From positions 1-34,656 of the forward strand of contig NZ_FUXH01000017.1 in assembly GCF_900167225.1 (NCBI RefSeq): DNA of 34,656 nucleotides, in the 5' to 3' direction. Both the position numbers and the translations under genes were made by a program. Shown one piece after another: positions 17,016 through 26,080 of this stretch (within the stretch, counting starts at the first letter, position 1; the number at the start of each line of letters is the position of its first letter). The notes beneath the pieces are model-generated. The model had not been told where the DNA came from. It was given only the letters and a program-made list of their open reading frames with translations, and made no database searches. This DNA comes from Porphyromonas crevioricanis (GTDB lineage: Bacteria > Bacteroidota > Bacteroidia > Bacteroidales > Porphyromonadaceae).

Positions 17016-18298
17016 ACAAACTACGTACCACAATAGCCGAAATATCTCGCCTGCTACTGGCCCTCACATTCCTGTTCTCCGGTTTTGTAAAAGCAGTAGA
17101 TCCCATGGGAGGAGCCATCAAGATAGGCGAATACTTCGGCATATTCGGGCTATCGGTTTCCTTCCCTCTTACAGTAGCAGCGGCCATGGCTCTCGCTTCG
17201 TTTGAATTTTTCCTTGGAGCTATAGCCCTGATGGGGGTATATAAGAAGTGCTCTTCCCGGCTGTTTTTGATCGTGATGGTTTTCATGACGAGCATCACTC
17301 TCTTTTTGGCAATTTCCAATCCCGTAAAAGACTGTGGCTGCTTTGGAGATGCCCTCAAGCTGACCAATTGGCAGACATTTGGGAAGAATATCATTCTGCT
17401 ACTATTCTCTCTCTCTCTCTTTTTCGACTATCATCGAGTAAGGAGCCTTTTCTCTGTATCCAGAGCCTGGTTCCCGACCGCTCTTTCTGTGGTGGGAATA
17501 CTCCTCTTCTCGATAGTCAATTATCGCTATCTACCAATGATCGACTTTCGTCCATTCAAAGTAGGATCCCGATTAGATGCCATTGTGAGTATTCCTCCGG
17601 GAGAAAAAGCGGACGAATACGAGTTTGTATTCGTATATGAGCAGAAGGGAGAACGCCGAGAATTTACTCTCGATGCCCTACCCGACTCTACTTGGACATT
17701 CGTAGAGCGTCACGAACGCTTGGTGAGCAAAGGTTACCAACCTCCGGTACCAGACTTCTCGGTCTTTGATCCGCACGGAGATGATATTACGGAACAGATA
17801 CTGCATATGGGCGGTGCCTCGGCCGACTCTTCCGACAAAGGACTGATACTCTTAATTTCCCCCAATCTCTCGCAAATCTCCGAAACGACTTTCGATCTTC
17901 TGAACCGGCTGTATACCACCGCCCAATCACTTGGTGCTAATTTTTGTCTGCTTTCCGGATCAGATACGGAGGTCATTGACTCATGGCGCAACAAAGCCTC
18001 TGCACGCTATCCGATCTATATCGCTGATGCCACGATACTCAAAACAATGGCCAGGGACAACCCTTCCATCCTGTTTGTGAGTCAAGGGATAATCACAGGG
18101 AAATATGCCTACAGATCTCTGCCCGAAGCAAATGGATTATCTGCATTTGTGGAGAATCATCTTCAAGCTGATATAGAGTCCATAGACCTCCCCAAACCTT
18201 GGGGTCGGCTGTCTGTACTCTCGGCTTGGGTTGCTCTGCTTATCTTTGCTTCAGTGGGACGTCTTTTTCGAAGGAAGCCCAGCAAAACAGAGCACTGA
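17012..18298 (+). CDS. DoxX/MauE-type membrane protein with periplasmic domain
   Basis: A 428-residue inner-membrane protein. An N-terminal DoxX/MauE-like bundle spans about residues 5-165, with hydrophobic segments such as LLLALTFLFSGFVKAV, LFLIVMVFMTSITLFLAI and IILLLFSLSLFF. It contains the conserved pair C108-G-C110 in KDCGCFGDALKLTNW, a likely redox or structural site. The middle part (about 180-395) is soluble and carries a possible thioredoxin-like fold (LILLISPNLSQISE, ILFVSQGIITGKY) but no CxxC. A last membrane segment (LSVLSAWVALLIFASVG) ends in a basic tail. Such proteins occur as the BT_3928 family in Bacteroides. The function is unknown; a role in electron transfer or thiol chemistry is speculation from MauE. 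Confidence 0.8.
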   Translation: MNKLRTTIAEISRLLLALTFLFSGFVKAVDPMGGAIKIGEYFGIFGLSVSFPLTVAAAMALASFEFFLGAIALMGVYKKCSSRLFLIVMVFMTSITLFLAISNPVKDCGCFGDALKLTNWQTFGKNIILLLFSLSLFFDYHRVRSLFSVSRAWFPTALSVVGILLFSIVNYRYLPMIDFRPFKVGSRLDAIVSIPPGEKADEYEFVFVYEQKGERREFTLDALPDSTWTFVERHERLVSKGYQPPVPDFSVFDPHGDDITEQILHMGGASADSSDKGLILLISPNLSQISETTFDLLNRLYTTAQSLGANFCLLSGSDTEVIDSWRNKASARYPIYIADATILKTMARDNPSILFVSQGIITGKYAYRSLPEANGLSAFVENHLQADIESIDLPKPWGRLSVLSAWVALLIFASVGRLFRRKPSKTEH

Positions 18299-18354
18299 AA
18301 CTACAAGTTTGTGATCTAAACAGAAACTGAAAGACAATACAAAAACAGCAAGAT

Positions 18355-19116
18355 ATGAAAACACGCAATGTAGTAGCTGCAAACTGGAAAATGAATAAGA
18401 CCCTATCCGAAGGGTTGTCTCTGATCAAGGACATCCAGGCTCAGCTGGAAAACTATCAACCCAACTGCAAGGTAATCCTCTGCCCTCCTTCTTTCTTTCT
18501 GGGAGCAATAGATTCGGCCAACTTACCTGAAAAACTAAGTTTTGGAGCCCAAGACTGTTCTCAACACACCAAGGGGGCCTACACCGGTGAGATATCTGCA
18601 AATCAAATTGCCAGCACTGTGGCAGACTATGTCATTATTGGACACTCCGAGCGCAGAGCTTATCATCAAGAAAATGCTATCTCGCTGGCAGAGAAAGTGG
18701 ATCGAGCTCTTGCAGCAGGTTTACGACCGATTTTCTGCATAGGGGAGTCTCTCCAGCAAAGAGAAGATGGCAGCTACCTTGATGTAGTTGCAGACCAAAT
18801 TACCTCCTCTCTCTTTCATCTGGAATCATCGGCCTTTGCTCATCTGATTTTGGCTTATGAACCAGTTTGGGCTATCGGGACGGGGAAAACCGCTTCTGCA
18901 GATCAAGCACAAGAGATGCATGCACACATCCGTAAGCACATCGCATTGAAATACGGAGAAGAGTTAGCCTCCTCGACTTCCATTCTCTATGGAGGTAGCT
19001 GCAACGGAGACAATGCGAAAGAATTATTTGCCAAACCGGATGTAGATGGAGGGCTCATCGGAGGAGCTTCGTTGGAGGCTGCCAAATTCATGCCTATCAT
19101 CAAAGCTTTCGATTAA
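18355..19116 (+). CDS. tpiA: Triosephosphate isomerase
   Basis: A 253-residue TIM barrel that interconverts dihydroxyacetone phosphate and glyceraldehyde 3-phosphate in glycolysis. Catalytic residues are all present: N10 and K12 in AANWKMNK, H97 in IIGHSERR and E169 in LAYEPVWAIGTGKTA. The phosphate-binding loop YGGSCNGDNA and the C-terminal DGGLIGGASL are also intact. The length is standard. It lies 56 bases after the DoxX-type gene without an obvious terminator. Confidence 0.97.
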   Translation: MKTRNVVAANWKMNKTLSEGLSLIKDIQAQLENYQPNCKVILCPPSFFLGAIDSANLPEKLSFGAQDCSQHTKGAYTGEISANQIASTVADYVIIGHSERRAYHQENAISLAEKVDRALAAGLRPIFCIGESLQQREDGSYLDVVADQITSSLFHLESSAFAHLILAYEPVWAIGTGKTASADQAQEMHAHIRKHIALKYGEELASSTSILYGGSCNGDNAKELFAKPDVDGGLIGGASLEAAKFMPIIKAFD

Positions 19117-19153
19117 GGCTACAAAAACTCGATATTTCCCCATCCTTCTCGTC

Positions 19154-19684
19154 ATGAAGTCCCTTTCGAAAAGCACTTTCCCCATACCGGCGATCATCTT
19201 GACAGCTCTTTTGCTATGGATCCCGAAGACTACATACGCACAAAATGTAGTAACCAACGACCAAAGCACAGCTCCTGCTTCTATTTTTGAAGCCTTGGAG
19301 TCTTCCAAGCCGGGCGAGGGGCGAGTAATAGTCTTTGTCCCGAGTGAAGTTCGCAAGAGAGTAGGTACAGTCGGTCCACAAGGAGGGCAGATCCTACATG
19401 GCGAGACAAACATTTCGCTACGTGGAGGCTTTCGTATTCAGGTCTATGTAGGTAATCTAAAGACATCCAAACAGGAGGCTTATTCGAGGGCAAGTCGAGT
19501 AAACCGGCTCTTCCCCGGAGAGGTTTGCTATGTGACATACAAAGCCCCCTTCTGGAAACTTCTGGTAGGAGACTTTATCTCCCACGAAGAAGCACACAAA
19601 GTAGCCAAAGAACTAAAGCAAAGTATGCCTGATTTAGCTCAGGAAATATACGTAGTAAGAAACCGCATAAGATATCACAACTAA
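19154..19684 (+). CDS. Exported SPOR-domain protein
   Basis: A 176-residue protein with an N-terminal signal peptide ([20 protein letters not shown], cleavage near TYAQ). The frame opens earlier, inside tpiA, but the signal peptide fixes the start at 19154. The C-terminal 90 residues form a SPOR domain: [55 protein letters not shown] domains bind denuded peptidoglycan strands, often at the division septum. Synteny with tpiA and folE is, as I recall, conserved in Bacteroidales. It is probably periplasmic or lightly wall-associated; the exact role is not known. Confidence 0.85.
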   Translation: MKSLSKSTFPIPAIILTALLLWIPKTTYAQNVVTNDQSTAPASIFEALESSKPGEGRVIVFVPSEVRKRVGTVGPQGGQILHGETNISLRGGFRIQVYVGNLKTSKQEAYSRASRVNRLFPGEVCYVTYKAPFWKLLVGDFISHEEAHKVAKELKQSMPDLAQEIYVVRNRIRYHN

Positions 19685-19697
19685 TCGCATTGGAGAA

Positions 19698-19735
19698 CGA
19701 GGGGAGGGATACTCACTCTCCCCTCGGTCGGCTCT
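19698..19735 (+). terminator. Hairpin between the SPOR gene and folE
   Basis: CGAGGGGAG (19698-19706) pairs perfectly with CTCCCCTCG (19718-19726), and a pyrimidine-rich stretch with scattered T follows. It is a plausible intrinsic or partial terminator 13 bases after the SPOR stop. If active, it would give folE its own promoter in the following 120 bases. Confidence 0.5.
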
Positions 19736-19854
19736 CTCATCCCTTTTCCATAAAAGACTTCTGCTTTTTCTTTTCGCAATTGTTCTCAGAGTATATTGTG
19801 GGGAGGGTGTGCCGGACTCCTTTTGCTCATTGTAACCGATACACTCAAATTTAT

Positions 19855-20433
19855 ATGCAAAACGAACAAGACCTCTCTATTCAAGAGGCACTACAACGTC
19901 ATTACGAAGAAGTACTGACCCTTCTGGGCGAAGACCGTAGCAGAGAAGGGCTCATCAAAACCCCCGAACGAGTGGCAAAGGCCATGCAATTCCTCACCAG
20001 CGGATATCAAGAGTCTCCTGAGGATATTCTGCTTAGTGCCAAGTTTAAGGAAGATTATCGCCAAATGGTGATTGTCAAGGATATAGATTTCTTCTCTCTC
20101 TGCGAACATCACATGCTTCCTTTCTTCGGGAAAGCACATGTGGGCTACATTCCCAACAAATACATCACCGGCCTGTCCAAAATACCCCGTGTCGTGAATG
20201 TATTCAGCCGTCGTCTGCAGGTACAAGAAAGACTTACGACACAAATCAAAGAATGTATTCAGAATACACTCAACCCAATGGGAGTCATCGTTGTGATCGA
20301 GGCGCAGCATATGTGTATGCAGATGCGAGGGGTAGAAAAACAAAATGCTCTGACCACGACCAGCGACTTCACCGGAGCCTTCCAAGAAGCCAAAACACGG
20401 GAAGAGTTCCTCAATCTCATCAAACAGAAATAA
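19855..20433 (+). CDS. folE: GTP cyclohydrolase I
   Basis: A 192-residue FolE. It converts GTP to 7,8-dihydroneopterin triphosphate, the first step to folate and also the precursor used by QueD for queuosine. Zinc ligands are C83 and H86 in LCEHHMLPF and C154 in HMCMQMRG, with H85 as the catalytic histidine. [19 protein letters not shown] and RLQVQERLT are the usual family blocks. The frame extends upstream to 19690, but the ATG at 19855 gives the normal FolE N-terminus ([19 protein letters not shown]). The upstream extension looks non-coding and contains the hairpin at 19698. Confidence 0.96.
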   Translation: MQNEQDLSIQEALQRHYEEVLTLLGEDRSREGLIKTPERVAKAMQFLTSGYQESPEDILLSAKFKEDYRQMVIVKDIDFFSLCEHHMLPFFGKAHVGYIPNKYITGLSKIPRVVNVFSRRLQVQERLTTQIKECIQNTLNPMGVIVVIEAQHMCMQMRGVEKQNALTTTSDFTGAFQEAKTREEFLNLIKQK

Positions 20434-20488
20434 GAACCTCTGGGAGCCAACGAACAGCAGGCTCCACCAATCATCATAACGCAACATC

Positions 20489-21778
20489 ATGGATACCGGT
20501 ACAAACAGTCGCACTTCCTATCTGGGGCCTTTCATCACCATGGTCGTGTTGATGGCTCTGATCGGATTTATCACCAGCATCAACCAACAGTTCCAAGTCC
20601 CTATACAGTCCGCCTACCTGCAGTCAGCAGGCTCTTACGAAAATACATTCTCTACCCTTCTGGTATTTGCCTTTTTCCTGGCCTATTTGTTGATAGGCCC
20701 CTTGGCAGCTCGTTATCTGGAGCGTAATGGCTACAAAAAGACCTTACTCATGGGCGTAGGAATCTTAGGGCTGGCTTTCTGCATATTCCTCGGCTCTGCC
20801 ATGCAGTACAGATACAGCTTCTCCCGACCAATCGAGTTTACACTGTGGGATGCTCGCATACCGCTCAGCTACTTCATTTTTGTCTTGGGGAGTTTCATTA
20901 GTGGCACTGGGCTAACTTTCTTGCAGGCTTCGGTCAATCCGTATCTGATCGCCTGTGATGTCAAAGGGACATCCCCCGTGCAAAGACAAAACATAGGAGG
21001 CACAGGCAATAGCATCATGACCACTATCGGGCCTCTCTTTGTAGCTTATGCCATATTCCGTGGGCAGGCCGGCACCGATGTAGACATACAGTCTATATTT
21101 CTACCAATGGGGGTGCTCATCCTGGCTATGCTGCTACTATATGCCATTATCCGTCGATTGGAGCTCCCGAATCTGGCCAACACGACTGCAGCATCGGGAG
21201 AAGAGCTACCACACTCAGCTTGGCGATTTAGTCACCTCTCTCTGGGTGTTTTGGCCCTCTTCTGCTATGTCGGTGTAGAAGTTTGTATTGGCAGCAACTT
21301 CAATCTCTACGCCAAATCCGACTTGGGGATGACCGGCCCAGAAGCCGCACAGATGATTACGGTTTATTGGCTTTGCCTGCTCATCGGACGTTTCTTGAGT
21401 AGCTTCCTAAGCAAGGTTTCTGCCAAAGTGCTCCTTAGCATCTCATCCCTCTCGGCAATGATTTTGCTCGGGCTGGCTATGCTCATACAACAGCCATGGC
21501 TATTGATCGCAATCGGATTCTTCCACTCTGTGATGTGGGGAGCTATCTTCAGTCTGGCTCTGGAAGGTCTTGGTAAATACACAGCTAAGGGTACGGGGCT
21601 CTTGATGATGGGAGTCGTAGGAGGAGCAGTCCTGCCTTTCGCTCAAGGAATTTGGGCAGACAAACTCGGCTCATGGGATCTCACTTGGCTTCTGGTATTG
21701 GCCGGTGAGGCCTATATGCTCTTCTATGCTCTCATAGGCTCTCGGCCTCGCCTACGAGCAGATCGTATTGAGAGATAA
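20489..21778 (+). CDS. MFS sugar permease of the FucP/glucose-galactose family
   Basis: A 429-residue transporter with about twelve hydrophobic segments. The N-terminal signature (LGPFITMVVLMALIGFITSI, then NQQFQVPIQSAYL) and the second-helix region FAFFLAYLLIGPLAARYLERNGYKK resemble the FucP / glucose-galactose proton symporter family. The middle loop PYLIACDVKG and MGVVGGAVLPFAQGIWAD near the C-terminal half fit the same family. It is likely a proton-coupled monosaccharide permease in the inner membrane; the sugar is not determinable. It starts 55 bases after folE. An intrinsic terminator lies about 150 bases beyond its stop. Confidence 0.88.
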   Translation: MDTGTNSRTSYLGPFITMVVLMALIGFITSINQQFQVPIQSAYLQSAGSYENTFSTLLVFAFFLAYLLIGPLAARYLERNGYKKTLLMGVGILGLAFCIFLGSAMQYRYSFSRPIEFTLWDARIPLSYFIFVLGSFISGTGLTFLQASVNPYLIACDVKGTSPVQRQNIGGTGNSIMTTIGPLFVAYAIFRGQAGTDVDIQSIFLPMGVLILAMLLLYAIIRRLELPNLANTTAASGEELPHSAWRFSHLSLGVLALFCYVGVEVCIGSNFNLYAKSDLGMTGPEAAQMITVYWLCLLIGRFLSSFLSKVSAKVLLSISSLSAMILLGLAMLIQQPWLLIAIGFFHSVMWGAIFSLALEGLGKYTAKGTGLLMMGVVGGAVLPFAQGIWADKLGSWDLTWLLVLAGEAYMLFYALIGSRPRLRADRIER

Positions 21779-21928
21779 TTATTCTTTGCCGGACTTTGCA
21801 GAATGCAGTAATCACGAAAGCATTAGGGCTCAAAGGAGAAGGGAGCAGATTTAGACAAATAGCCAACCAACCCCGAGCGTCAGGAATAGTGTAGCGAATG
21901 CTGTATTCGTGCGACAGTCTCACAGGAG

Positions 21929-21970
21929 GAGAGGTATTCTTTCGGAGAGTACCTCTCTTTCTTTATTTTT
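21929..21970 (+). terminator. Intrinsic terminator of the lon-to-permease run
   Basis: GAGAGGTA (21929-21936) pairs with TACCTCTC (21950-21957), followed by TTTCTTTATTTTT. It lies about 150 bases after the permease stop; no gene fills the gap. Confidence 0.7.
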
Positions 21971-22124
21971 GGTGTTTAGATTGCCAGTCCAAAGAGAACT
22001 ACAGCACGGAGCTCACATCCCCCTCGAAAGGCTGTGCCCTCATTCAATAGTGCCGATATGATCCTACAAGAAGCCGGTTAAATAGTGTGTCTTTTTATTG
22101 CTTTCAGTTGCTTACGAGCAATGT
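21971..22124. other. Spacer before repeat copy 2
   Basis: Part of the 777-base interval between the convergent permease and C10 protease genes. I see no gene or RNA in this part. The rest of the interval is the dispersed repeat and the protease terminator. Confidence 0.4.
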
Positions 22125-22465
22125 TTTTATGCTCAGATTGGAGCTTTTTGACCTTGGATTTTCTACTCTTTTTTGATCCCTGCAGGAGGTGTTTTTGAAT
22201 GACACGGGAGAGAGCAAAAATTCTCTCCTGAGAAAAAAAATGCTCTCTCCTGTGTTAGCAAAATTTCTCTCAGGAGAGAAAATTGACCCTCTCAGAACGG
22301 CCTATTCATCGGCATTTCAAAAGATCGATATAGAGCGTATAAAAAGGGAGGTTATCCGTTTGTTCGTACAGTCTTTTCTTCTCTCTTTCTCCACTTTTTG
22401 TCGCGAATAAGAATTTACAAAACATATCAGTTTCAATAGCAGGAAATAGACAATCCTTCTCTACC
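22125..22465 (+). repeat. Dispersed intergenic repeat, copy 2
   Basis: Aligns over about 340 bases with 32870-33212 in the same orientation, with good matches at CTCTTTTTTGAT, TGTTAGCAAAATTTCTCTCAG and, near the right end, TTTACA..AAC.TATC.GTTT. The core (22202-22280) holds four arms that pair in crossed fashion: A at 22202-22216, B at 22221-22233, A' at 22241-22255, B' at 22268-22280. The boundaries are approximate; no target duplication or transposase is visible. A 73-codon frame (22189-22410) lies inside and is not treated as a gene. Confidence 0.85.
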
Positions 22466-22485
22466 CCTCCTACGTGTAGCTATGA

Positions 22486-22535
22486 AAAAATAAGGCTGTG
22501 GTAACTCGACAAGGGAAGCCGGATACCACAGCCTT
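22486..22535 (-). terminator. Intrinsic terminator of the C10 protease gene
   Basis: A perfect 12-bp inverted repeat, AAGGCTGTGGTA (22492-22503) with TACCACAGCCTT (22524-22535). On the minus strand it is followed by ATTTTTTC. It lies 21 bases beyond the protease stop. Confidence 0.85.
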
Positions 22536-22555
22536 ACTATTCTATCTGTTGGAAC

Positions 22556-24733
22556 TTAGTCTTTCTTCACCAACTTGGTTTGTTCTTGTCCTATACGCAA
22601 CAGGTAGACAGCTACTGGCAACTCACTGAAATCGACAATCTGCTCAGTTGTCTGTAACAAACCTCTTCTGAGCAAACGACCATCCATGGTATAGAGAGCA
22701 TAATCGACCATGTCTACTCCCGGATTACGAAGTATTACTTGTCCGGTTGTTGGATTGGGATATGCGAGCATCTGCTCTCGGCTTTTGGGGTTGGAGATAT
22801 ACTCGTCCCAATAATTTCTAACCTCGACCTCTCCCAACTCTTGCCAATCGTATTCTCTGTCAAATCTGCCAAGAAGAGTATAGGTACCTGCCAGGACTTC
22901 TAGCTCTTTTACTTCCAAATGCAACACAGAAGAGGCTCCATTTGGTGCAATTTCTGCCAATTGGCCTCTGAAAGAAAATGGTTTGAGAGCTTGATTTTCT
23001 CCCTTAGGAGTCAGTTTTAGGAATAATAGCTCTCGCTGTTCATCTATTCCGCTGTTCGTAAAAAATACATCTATCGTACTCGGCCCATACGAACGGAGGT
23101 CACTCTCAACCTTTTCGATTTTTACATCAAATTGTCTGGCTCCGACCACTCTGATATTCAACTTGTCAGCCTTGTCTATGTAATAATAAGGATGAGGAAT
23201 ATCTGCGTAGGAAAGCAATGGTATCCAATCAGCTCCAGGGACATCAGTACGTTTGGTGATGAAAGTCACCTTATTAGTACCTGGCTTGAGTAACTCTGTG
23301 TCGAATTTATAAGGGATACTGATAGAATATTTATAATTGACGGTCAGTTCTTTTTCGTAAGCTTGCAGGTCAGTGCTTTTTCCTTCCGAGTCTGTTATAC
23401 GGACACCGAAAAGGAAATTAGGCTTGAATTCGTTGATGCAAGTTATTCGTGCTTCTCCTTCTATTTTTTGACCTGCATCTCTCACCTTATGCATGTCATT
23501 GAGACGGAAATCACAATCTCCAAACTTGTCATCTGCTCCATCCTTGTCTGGCTCAAGACCGACAATAATCTCTTGCAGTATGGTGAAGGTACCGTTTCCG
23601 GCCCCTGCTCCCAACTGCAGAGGAGCTAGAAGTGTCAGGCGGAAATATCCATTAGACAATCCACTCCAGCCCCAGTTGAAGTGGTAGGTACCATCAGCTT
23701 TATAGCCATCACAAATAAAGGCATGACCAGATGTTCTGTCTGCACCGGCATAGTATAAGGGTCTTTTCTTGCTCAACTCAGTACGCACAATTTTCTGCCA
23801 TTCATAGGCGGTGGTAGTGTGACGGTCAAGCATCTTTATGCTCTTCTTGTAGAAAAAATTGTTCCTTAGAGCTCGTATCACGGGGGGAGTGTAGGCATAG
23901 CTTCCTCTATTCGAATAGGATGTATTGATAGATAATCCGACATCACGCATCAATGCACTTAGAGCCAAACGTTGTTCCTTAGGAGCATTCTTCTCGTCTA
24001 CAGTTCCCGGCATATTCTCCCAGTCATAGGTCTGGCCCAATTCTACGGAATACTCGTTCCCATAATAATCCGTATACTCGTTCTTTCCCTGTCCTTTTTC
24101 CGGCCAAGTATAATAACGCATCAATTGTGCCACTGCTGTCGCCACACAACCAGTATAGATGGCCCCCTCGGGAAGTTGCATATTGTATGGTGCAAGCTGA
24201 TTCCAACGGATGGCTTTGCCCTCCCATGGACCGGTCTCCATCAATGGCAGTACAGCCTCAGGCAGATCAGGATACTCAAAGGAGGAAAAGGTAGACACAT
24301 CAATTCCGGAAGCTATAATAGTCTGTATTTCGTGCTGATAAAGACGGAGGAAAAAGGCTAAATTGTCCGGCAATTGCTCCATGTCAATTTGTCCTCTGTC
24401 GGAATAAGCCAGTATTTCCGGAACTAAATCGTCCCCGGCGACAAGAGCAAAACCGGCATTATCACCACGGTTGAATACATAGAAACAAGGCGTAAGCGAC
24501 TCACCCATAGAGCCAAATCCGGCGGCTTGTATATCCGCATCCATCATCACGGTATGTGTCAGCCTTATTTCTCCTTTTGAAGTTATGTTTTTCTTCAAAG
24601 GTGAAGGCTTCTCCATTTGTTCAAACAAGCGTGTAGCAATCAAGCTCGCACGCTCCGAATCTATCGGCCCGGCCACTGCAGCCCATATACTTAACAGAGA
24701 GGCCAGCGTCAAGAGAATAATCTTCTTCATCAT
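22556..24733 (-). CDS. Secreted C10 (streptopain-like) cysteine protease with T9SS sorting domain
   Basis: A 725-residue protease of the streptopain/PrtT/interpain type. It has a signal peptide (residues 1-21, cleavage near AVAG), then an inhibitory propeptide to about residue 150. The C10 catalytic domain has C196 in YTGCVATAVAQLMRYY and H337 in SGHAFICDGY, followed by the conserved HFNWGWSG. Spacing of the dyad is close to that of SpeB. A long beta-rich region follows (about 410-650). The end carries a T9SS type A domain: AYPNPTTGQVILRN, YTMDGRLLRRGL and VYLLRIGQEQTKLVKK. It is therefore predicted to cross the outer membrane and act outside the cell in protein degradation. Either ATG of MMKK could be the start. 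Confidence 0.93.
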   Translation of the reverse strand: MMKKIILLTLASLLSIWAAVAGPIDSERASLIATRLFEQMEKPSPLKKNITSKGEIRLTHTVMMDADIQAAGFGSMGESLTPCFYVFNRGDNAGFALVAGDDLVPEILAYSDRGQIDMEQLPDNLAFFLRLYQHEIQTIIASGIDVSTFSSFEYPDLPEAVLPLMETGPWEGKAIRWNQLAPYNMQLPEGAIYTGCVATAVAQLMRYYTWPEKGQGKNEYTDYYGNEYSVELGQTYDWENMPGTVDEKNAPKEQRLALSALMRDVGLSINTSYSNRGSYAYTPPVIRALRNNFFYKKSIKMLDRHTTTAYEWQKIVRTELSKKRPLYYAGADRTSGHAFICDGYKADGTYHFNWGWSGLSNGYFRLTLLAPLQLGAGAGNGTFTILQEIIVGLEPDKDGADDKFGDCDFRLNDMHKVRDAGQKIEGEARITCINEFKPNFLFGVRITDSEGKSTDLQAYEKELTVNYKYSISIPYKFDTELLKPGTNKVTFITKRTDVPGADWIPLLSYADIPHPYYYIDKADKLNIRVVGARQFDVKIEKVESDLRSYGPSTIDVFFTNSGIDEQRELLFLKLTPKGENQALKPFSFRGQLAEIAPNGASSVLHLEVKELEVLAGTYTLLGRFDREYDWQELGEVEVRNYWDEYISNPKSREQMLAYPNPTTGQVILRNPGVDMVDYALYTMDGRLLRRGLLQTTEQIVDFSELPVAVYLLRIGQEQTKLVKKD

Positions 24734-24792
24734 TCAGTATCTTATAAAGGTTGGTTGATTAGATAAAGGTTGACTAAAAAACTTGTTGGCGA

Positions 24793-24800
24793 CAAATTTA
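24793..24800 (-). promoter_or_regulatory. Candidate -7 box for the C10 protease gene
   Basis: Minus-strand TAAATTTG matches TAnnTTTG and lies 60 bases above the protease ATG. No -33 TTTG at the usual spacing. Confidence 0.4.
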
Positions 24801-24816
24801 CCAATAATCTAAAACC

Positions 24817-25038
24817 ATGAAACAGGAAAGATTCGGGAGCCTCGATAAAAGTCCTCTGGAATTGTTTCTCACTCCCTCAAAAGACCTTCTTAGCGAGCCT
24901 CTTGCCAGACTTCGCAAAAGCAGGAATTGGGAGAAGGAATTGAAACCAGAGGATGTAATAGGGCAGAGACACCTCACCCCTCGCAAAACCAGCATTGCCG
25001 ACCGGAGTTTCTCGATCGATCCCAAGATTGCTTGTTAG
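24817..25038 (+). CDS. Doubtful small hypothetical protein
   Basis: A 73-codon frame starting at ATG 24817. The translation (MKQERFGSLDKSPLEL at the start) is hydrophilic and charged throughout, with no low-quality composition, but matches nothing I know. It sits just behind the divergent protease promoter region and has no clear promoter of its own. It may be a chance frame or a remnant. A minus-strand frame of equal length covers the same bases. Confidence 0.2.
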   Translation: MKQERFGSLDKSPLELFLTPSKDLLSEPLARLRKSRNWEKELKPEDVIGQRHLTPRKTSIADRSFSIDPKIAC

Positions 25039-25465
25039 GAGTTTCTCGAGTAGAGATTAGAAACTTCTATTCCATTCTTGCATCAGCTATATTTGTAACG
25101 AATTTGATGATACACAACAGCTTCCTATTGCGGATAGACAAGCATTTCTCCCAAACAATACATTCAAATAAGAATGTAATTGAAGAAACCTTCGGTCATT
25201 TTTTCATATCTTATCTCCATAACGACACAAAAATGAGAGAGAAAATGGGACAAAAGATTTCGATTTGTTGGCTACACAAATGTCAATTGTTGTTTTTTCA
25301 CAAAAACAGTCTCTCGTCGGATTATTTAATTATATCGTTAGAAGGAAAAGAACGATAGAGCCCGAAGTTCAGCCTAGAAGAAATATACTCGAACCTATTA
25401 CGGATTATTGGCTGCATCCTTTTTATCTGAAGTAGTTTCTCAACATTTAGAAAAATCCCCGACAA
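25039..25465. other. AT-rich spacer before the small membrane protein gene
   Basis: No gene is supportable. A plus-strand TATATTTG at 25088-25095 is an exact -7 consensus match, about 370 bases ahead of the next gene. Near 25040-25070 a short inverted repeat AGTTTCT...AGAAACT is present. If the -7 box is used, the next gene has an unusually long leader. Confidence 0.35.
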
Positions 25466-26080
25466 ATGAAATTCAAAAAATCAATAGCCCGGAAAGCAGA
25501 GCAAGAACAGCCTCTAAAATTTACGCAGCTGATTGTTAGGAGTCTCCTTTTCCTATTAGGATTTACCCTATTTTGGCTTGCCATTTTAATCATATCCAAT
25601 GTGGCGAAAGAAGAGTTATTTCTATCTGAAATTCCAATTGTTTATACATGGTTAATAAGCTTACTTCTTGTCATTGCACCATGGTTGTTGTATTTAATTT
25701 TTATTACTGGAGACAATACTTTTAGCAAGATGCTTCGAAACTTCAAATTGTATGGAGCATTCGGCACTCCCCCAGATATAGGGCTAAAATGGTGGACTGT
25801 ATTCATAATGATGATTGTTTGTATCTATTTCTCCCAACCGAGCTTGTATTCCAATATAAATGCCCTGTATCATGAAATTGTCTTCAAGGGGAAAGCTGTT
25901 TTAAGCGAGGAGGAGCAAAGTAGAGACAAACGCTTTGTGAGGATTTCAGTAGAAAACAGAGGCGAACAATATAGATTCGAGGGGAAAGCAGAGCAATTCG
26001 GACCATTGCTAAACAAAGAAGTTCATATTACTGTCTACCAAGGGCTATTCTTCAAGTATGCGTTGGTAAGTCAGCCGTGA
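25466..26080 (+). CDS. Hypothetical membrane protein
   Basis: A 204-residue protein of unknown function. It has a basic N-terminus (MKFKKSIARKAEQEQ) and three hydrophobic segments: about residues 24-46 (LLFLLGFTLFWLAILIISNV), 58-80 (YTWLISLLLVIAPWLLYLIF) and 108-124 (WWTVFIMMIVCIYFS). A soluble C-terminal part of about 75 residues follows (RFVRISVENRGEQYRF, EVHITVYQGLFFKYALV), likely beta-rich. Codon use is more AT-rich than the surrounding genes, which could mean recent acquisition or simply weak constraint. It is 196 bases upstream of queD and probably separate from that operon. Confidence 0.6.
   Translation: MKFKKSIARKAEQEQPLKFTQLIVRSLLFLLGFTLFWLAILIISNVAKEELFLSEIPIVYTWLISLLLVIAPWLLYLIFITGDNTFSKMLRNFKLYGAFGTPPDIGLKWWTVFIMMIVCIYFSQPSLYSNINALYHEIVFKGKAVLSEEEQSRDKRFVRISVENRGEQYRFEGKAEQFGPLLNKEVHITVYQGLFFKYALVSQP

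Noticed and set aside
22189-22410. 73-codon frame inside repeat copy 2
   Set aside because: The frame is not kept in the other copies and its translation follows the inverted-repeat arms.
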